Shown: piece by piece, positions 60,600 to 64,000 of the stretch
Layout of the letters: every line of letters begins with the position of its first letter
Position numbering within the stretch: position 1 is the stretch's first letter
Assembly: GCA_017577945.1 (NCBI GenBank)
Contig: PKQS01000009.1
Coordinates: 1 to 64,000, forward strand
Origin: Bacillota bacterium
GTDB taxonomy: Bacteria; Bacillota; Limnochordia; Limnochordales; ZCTH02-B6
Reading direction: 5' to 3'
Length of the DNA stretch: 64,000 nucleotides
The notes under the pieces: model-generated
Told to the model about the DNA's origin: nothing
Databases searched by the model: none
What the model saw: only the letters and a program-made list of their open reading frames with translations
Translations under genes and position numbers: made by a program

Positions 60600-61655
60600 A
60601 TGGTGCTGAAGCGTTACGCCGGCAACCCCATCTTGACGCCTGCCGACGTTCCCCCGACGCGCGACGACTACGAAGTCATCGGCGTCTTCAACGCGGGAGC
60701 GGCGCGGGTGGGCGACGAAATCGTGCTGCTCTTGCGCGTCGCCGAGCGGCCGCTGCAGAAGGATTCGACGCGCATCCGGGTCCCGCTGCTGGACACGACG
60801 GTGGAACCGCCGCGCATGGGCGAGCTGTCGTGGTCGCTGGACGACCCCGATCTGGACGTTTCCGACCCGCGCGGCGTCCGGTACAAAGGCCGGGACTATC
60901 TGACTTCGGTGTCGCACCTGCGCGTCGCCCGCAGCCGCGACGGCTACCACTTCACGGTCGATCCCGAACCGGCCATGTTCCCGAGCACACCGTATGAGGC
61001 GTACGGCCTTGAGGACCCGCGCATTACGCCGCTGGGAGGCGGCGAATACGCGGTCGTCTACGTGGCCGTGTCGAGCTGGGGCATCGTTCCCGCCCTGGCC
61101 ACGACGCGGGACTTCGTGCGCTTCGAGCGCAAAGGGGCCATTTTCCATCCGGAAAACAAGAACACGGTGCTGTTTCCGTACCCCGCGGAGAACGGCTGGA
61201 TGGCGTTGCACCGGCCGGCCGCGGGCGGGCTGGGCGACAAGAATATTTGGTTCTCGCGCTCGCCCGACGGCATCCACTGGGGCGGCCATCGCCCGCTGAT
61301 GGGGCTGCGGCCGGGGATGTGGGACTCCATCCGCATCGGCGCCGGCGCGCCGCCCATCAAGACGGACAAGGGCTGGCTTGAGATTTACCACGGCGTGGAC
61401 GACAGCGGCGTGTATCATCTGGGGGCCGTCTTGCTGGACCTGAACGATCCGACCAAGATCTTGGCCCGCTCGCCCCGGCCCATCCTTTCGCCGAGCGAGC
61501 CGTACGAGACCGACGGCTTCTTCGGCCGGGTCGTCTTCACCTGCGGCGCCGTGGACATGCCTGACGGCCGCCTGCTCGTGTACTACGGCTGCGCCGACGA
61601 GCGCATGGCCGTGGCGGAAGGCCGCATCGAAGACATTCTCGCCAGTTTGGAGTAA
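60600..61655 (+). CDS. GH130 family glycosidase/phosphorylase
   Basis: A 351-residue five-bladed propeller of the GH130 family, which phosphorolyses or hydrolyses beta-mannosides. The ATG at 60600 gives MVLKRYAGNPILTPADVP, the family start. Key segments: VFNAGAARVGDEIVLLLRVA, EAYGLEDPRITPLGGGEYAV (with the catalytic Asp), FHPENKNTVLFPY, WDSIRIGAGAPPIKTDKGWL and YHGVDDSGVYHLGAVLLDLN. Whether it is a phosphorylase depends on phosphate-site residues I cannot judge safely. It follows the debranching gene by 107 bp and may share its transcript. Confidence 0.93.
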   Translation: MVLKRYAGNPILTPADVPPTRDDYEVIGVFNAGAARVGDEIVLLLRVAERPLQKDSTRIRVPLLDTTVEPPRMGELSWSLDDPDLDVSDPRGVRYKGRDYLTSVSHLRVARSRDGYHFTVDPEPAMFPSTPYEAYGLEDPRITPLGGGEYAVVYVAVSSWGIVPALATTRDFVRFERKGAIFHPENKNTVLFPYPAENGWMALHRPAAGGLGDKNIWFSRSPDGIHWGGHRPLMGLRPGMWDSIRIGAGAPPIKTDKGWLEIYHGVDDSGVYHLGAVLLDLNDPTKILARSPRPILSPSEPYETDGFFGRVVFTCGAVDMPDGRLLVYYGCADERMAVAEGRIEDILASLE

Positions 61656-61662
61656 GGCGACA

Positions 61663-61747
61663 CGGCTCCGGCGCCGCCGCCCGGCGGCTGTCCGGAGCCG
61701 CCGCGCATTGGCCGGGAAAGCGGTGCGGCGGGGCGACGCCCCGCCGC
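61663..61747. terminator. Two hairpins between converging genes
   Basis: CGGCTCCGG (61663-61671) with CCGGAGCCG (61692-61700), and GCGGCGGGGC (61725-61734) with GCCCCGCCGC (61738-61747). They fill the space between the GH130 and MFS gene ends. T-runs are weak on both strands. Confidence 0.55.
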
Positions 61748-61764
61748 ATGTCGCGCTGTTTCGT

Positions 61765-63016
61765 TTAGCGCTGTTTCACCAAGCCGGGAACCGCGTACCC
61801 GAGAAGGCCGGACGCTGCCACCATCACACCGCTGGCGAGAATAATGAGATGGGGCCGCACGGCGGTGGAAACGGCACCCACCAGCGCCAGGGAAACGGGG
61901 CTGGCCGCCTGGGCGATGGAGCTGCGCACGGCAAACACCCGGTCTTGCATCTCTTGCGGCACCAGCGTCTGGAACAGGCCGCTGGAGCAGACGTTCACCA
62001 CGGAGATGGCTACGCCCATGGCTGCGAACGCCGCCACGGCCACCCAGAGAGATTGCGTTTGCCCGACGGCCGCCAGCAGCAGCCCGACCACCGTAATCCC
62101 CCACACCACTCCCAAGCCCCGCCGCAGCCGGGAGCCTACGGCCGAGATGATGAGCGCGCCCGCCAGCGTGCCCGCGGGAAAGCCCGTCATCAGCAGGCCA
62201 AGGCCGCCGGCGTCGGTGCCCAGGCGGTGTTGCGCCACGAACGGCAGCAGCGGCCCGATGGGCGCCAAGGCGAAGTTGACCAGCGCAAACGTGCACAACA
62301 TGAAGAACAGCATGCGCTGTCCCGTCCAGAGGTAGGCCAGCCCGTCGCCCAGTTCGCGGAAGAGATTGCGCCGCGGCGCGGCACCGGCTTCGGCGCTAAA
62401 GGCGGCAGGGCGACCAGCAGCAGCGTAGCCGCCGCCACGGCGCAGGTCAAGGCGGAGACGGCGACGGCCGCTCCGGCGCCCAGCCAAGCCACCAGCGCGC
62501 CGCCGACGGCGGGCGCGATCAGGTTCGCGCCGGCTTCAGCCATCTGGAACAGCGAGTTGGCGCGGTTGAGAGCCTGTTCCGGCACCAGCTGCGCGATGGA
62601 AGCCTGCAGGGCGGGGCGGTGGAACGTCCGGCACGTGGCGGACACGGCCGCGACGGCCAGCAGGACGGCCAGAGTCATCTCGCCGCGGATCATGCTCCAC
62701 GCCACGACGCCCCAGCCGATGGCCCGCACCACGTCGGCAATCATCATCAGGGTGCGGCGGCTGTAGCGGTCCACCACGACCCCGGCAACAGGTCCAAGAA
62801 AATGATGGGCAGCGTGGCCAGCAGGGCCAGCGAGGCCGAAGCGGTCACCGACTGCGTTTCTTCGGCGATCCACCACAGCACGGCCAAGTTCGCCAAGCCG
62901 TCTCCCTGCATGGACATGGCCTGGCCGGTGAACATCCACAGAAAGTCGCGTCCGAGCCCGGGCTTGGCCTGCGGCGCAGCCGCCCCGCGGACCGGCAAGC
63001 TTGCTTCTTGTTCCAC
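61765..63016 (-). pseudogene. MFS transporter (macrolide efflux-like), frame broken twice
   Basis: A 12-helix exporter in three frames: GTG at 63016 to about 62790 (LGRDFLWMFTGQAMSMQGDG, LLATLPIIFLD), then to about 62395 (GPVAGVVVDRYSRRTLMMIA, ADVVRAIGWG; ALNRANSLFQMAEAGANLIA), then to 61765 (RNLFRELGDGLAYLWTGQRM; VPQEMQDRVFAVRSSIAQAA). The patterns match MefA/Bcr-type exporters (PVAGVVVDRYSRR is motif A). Each break is repaired by one base in a short run (G near 62790, T near 62395), and the joined protein of about 417 residues has normal length. Ribosome site GAAGGAGTGAC overlaps the end of the regulator gene, so both are cotranscribed. Confidence 0.8.
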
Positions 63017-63022
63017 GGTTTG

Positions 63023-64000
63023 TCACTCCTTCGTGAAGAATCGCTCGAGATGGCGCGCGACGGCCCGGGCCCGGGCCGCATCCACCGTGTAGTGCTTGAC
63101 GCCGTCGATCCGCTCGGACCGCAGTAAACCCGTCGACTCCAAGGCACACAAATGGCGGGACGTCGTTGACTGGCTCCACCCGAAGCGCTCCATCAGATCC
63201 GCCGCGCGGGCTTCCCCGCGGTCGCGGATGTACGCCAGCGCTTCGAGCCGCGCTTCGTCGGCCAGCGCCTTCAGCACCGCCAGCAAGTCGCGCCGGGCCG
63301 TCTCTTCGGAAAACGTTTCTCCATGCACAAGGCCGAAACCGAGGTAGACGGCGCCGAGGTCCGGCTCGTCGGCGACGCTGATGTACGGGCCGAGGAAGGG
63401 GATGGGAACGAAGACGATGCGCCGGTTGAGCAGCGCCGCGCGCTGTTCCCGCAGCTTGCGGCCGAGGATGGCTTGCAGCACCTGGGCGGGGTCCTCCAGG
63501 TCCAAGTGGCGGCGGGCTTCCTCCGCCAGGGCCCGGCAGTGCGGCAGCGCCTCGCGCCAGCGGGGGGCGAAGTGGTCGTGCCAGAGCTGGCGCAGGCGCA
63601 GTTCGACCATGGCCTTGAGCTCCGCGGGGTGCCGCAGCAAGTGCAGCGCCCGCTCGACGTCGATGGCGAACGGATGGTCCGGGCTCGGCCGCGGCATGGC
63701 CGCGATGAGTTCAGCAAGGCGCTGGGGCTCTTCGTTGATCCAGCGCCGCACGGCCTCTTCGTCCCGGTCCTCGGTCTCCGCGGCTAGGCGAGCCACGGCG
63801 CGGGCGTGATACTCCTCCGCAGGCGTGGCGGCCAGCGCGTCCAGCAGCGGCTGCATGCTCTCCTCGGTGTCGCGGCCTTCAAACAGATAGGAAAGGACGC
63901 CGGAGAGCGGCACGCACAGGAGGCGAACGTCGGCCCGGATGGTGCGCCCCAGGCGGCTCGGCAGCTGGGCGAGCCAGGGGTCGAGGCCGGGAAACTTGCC
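63023..64000 (-). CDS. ArsR-type regulator with large N-terminal domain (5' end outside window)
   Basis: A transcription regulator of at least 325 residues; the frame stays open to the window edge (reading PWLAQLPSRLGRTIRADVRL upstream of the GTG at 63913), so the start is missing. A helical N-terminal part of about 230 residues carries an unknown sensor (AILGRKLREQRAALLNRRIV; FVPIPFLGPYISVADEPD). The C-terminal 85 residues form an ArsR-type winged helix (LADEARLEALAYIRDRGEAR, then WSQSTTSRHLCALESTGLLR). It lies 6 bp before the MFS gene and probably controls it, as in drug-sensing regulator/efflux pairs. Confidence 0.85.
   Translation of the reverse strand, partial: GKFPGLDPWLAQLPSRLGRTIRADVRLLCVPLSGVLSYLFEGRDTEESMQPLLDALAATPAEEYHARAVARLAAETEDRDEEAVRRWINEEPQRLAELIAAMPRPSPDHPFAIDVERALHLLRHPAELKAMVELRLRQLWHDHFAPRWREALPHCRALAEEARRHLDLEDPAQVLQAILGRKLREQRAALLNRRIVFVPIPFLGPYISVADEPDLGAVYLGFGLVHGETFSEETARRDLLAVLKALADEARLEALAYIRDRGEARAADLMERFGWSQSTTSRHLCALESTGLLRSERIDGVKHYTVDAARARAVARHLERFFTKE

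Noticed and set aside
1-64000. CRISPR arrays, tRNA genes, prophage or transposon ends
   Set aside because: I looked for regular direct repeats with spacers, cloverleaf-like stems and transposase or integrase frames and found none. The only sizeable repeats are the cpdB tract and short hairpins.

Overview
The window is about 64 kb of GC-rich DNA from one bacterial chromosome, packed with genes on both strands. Strong Shine-Dalgarno sites, frequent GTG and TTG starts, hairpin-plus-T terminators, Gram-positive style regulators (DeoR, GntR/UTRA, YtrA-like, LacI), group I ECF transporters and an SLH-like anchor on the secreted nucleotidases point to a high-GC member of the Bacillota. A heterotrophic, possibly thermophilic Limnochordia or Symbiobacteria-like lineage is my best guess; this is inference, since no rRNA or marker gene is present. 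I saw no tRNA, rRNA, CRISPR array, prophage or intact insertion sequence.

Layout. 1-12.9 kb: the end of an rRNA methyltransferase gene; a complete branched-chain amino acid ABC importer (livHMGF, with the binding protein last); purU; a decayed phosphoesterase; a chemotaxis receptor; a short FAD protein; an ADP-ribosylglycohydrolase. 13-36 kb: a nucleotide and nucleoside scavenging island. It holds a 5'-nucleotidase split into two secreted proteins, a secreted propeller-like protein, a DeoR regulator facing deoC-udp, an ECF importer cassette (A-A'-S-T), an MFS protein, a GntR regulator with a nucleoside hydrolase, a second ECF cassette (S-T-A-A'), a C39-like peptidase, and two nearly identical secreted CpdB-type nucleotidases. 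36-41 kb: DinB, a CRP/FNR regulator, a two-domain protein disulfide oxidoreductase, and a YtrA-like GntR/ABC-2 operon. 41-62 kb: an alpha-glucan island with LacI, MalEFG, secreted GH57, GH13 and GH31, then a second sugar ABC importer on the other strand, a glycogen-debranching enzyme and a GH130 protein. 62-64 kb: a frameshifted MFS exporter and its ArsR-type regulator, which runs off the end.

How it works together (inferred). In the nucleotide island, envelope nucleotidases would strip phosphate from nucleotides. The two ECF systems would import the nucleosides. Uridine phosphorylase, nucleoside hydrolase and deoxyribose-phosphate aldolase would then send the sugar into central metabolism. 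In the glucan island, GH57 would cut alpha-glucans outside, MalEFG would import maltodextrins, and GH13, GH31 and the debranching enzyme would finish them inside. Neither sugar importer has its own ATPase in the window, so a shared MsmK/MalK-type ATPase elsewhere is expected.

Five single-base frameshifts interrupt otherwise normal genes (an ECF ATPase, an ECF S-component, a sugar-binding protein, and the last MFS gene twice). Four of the five look like one base lost from a short homopolymer run, so they may be sequence errors rather than true decay.
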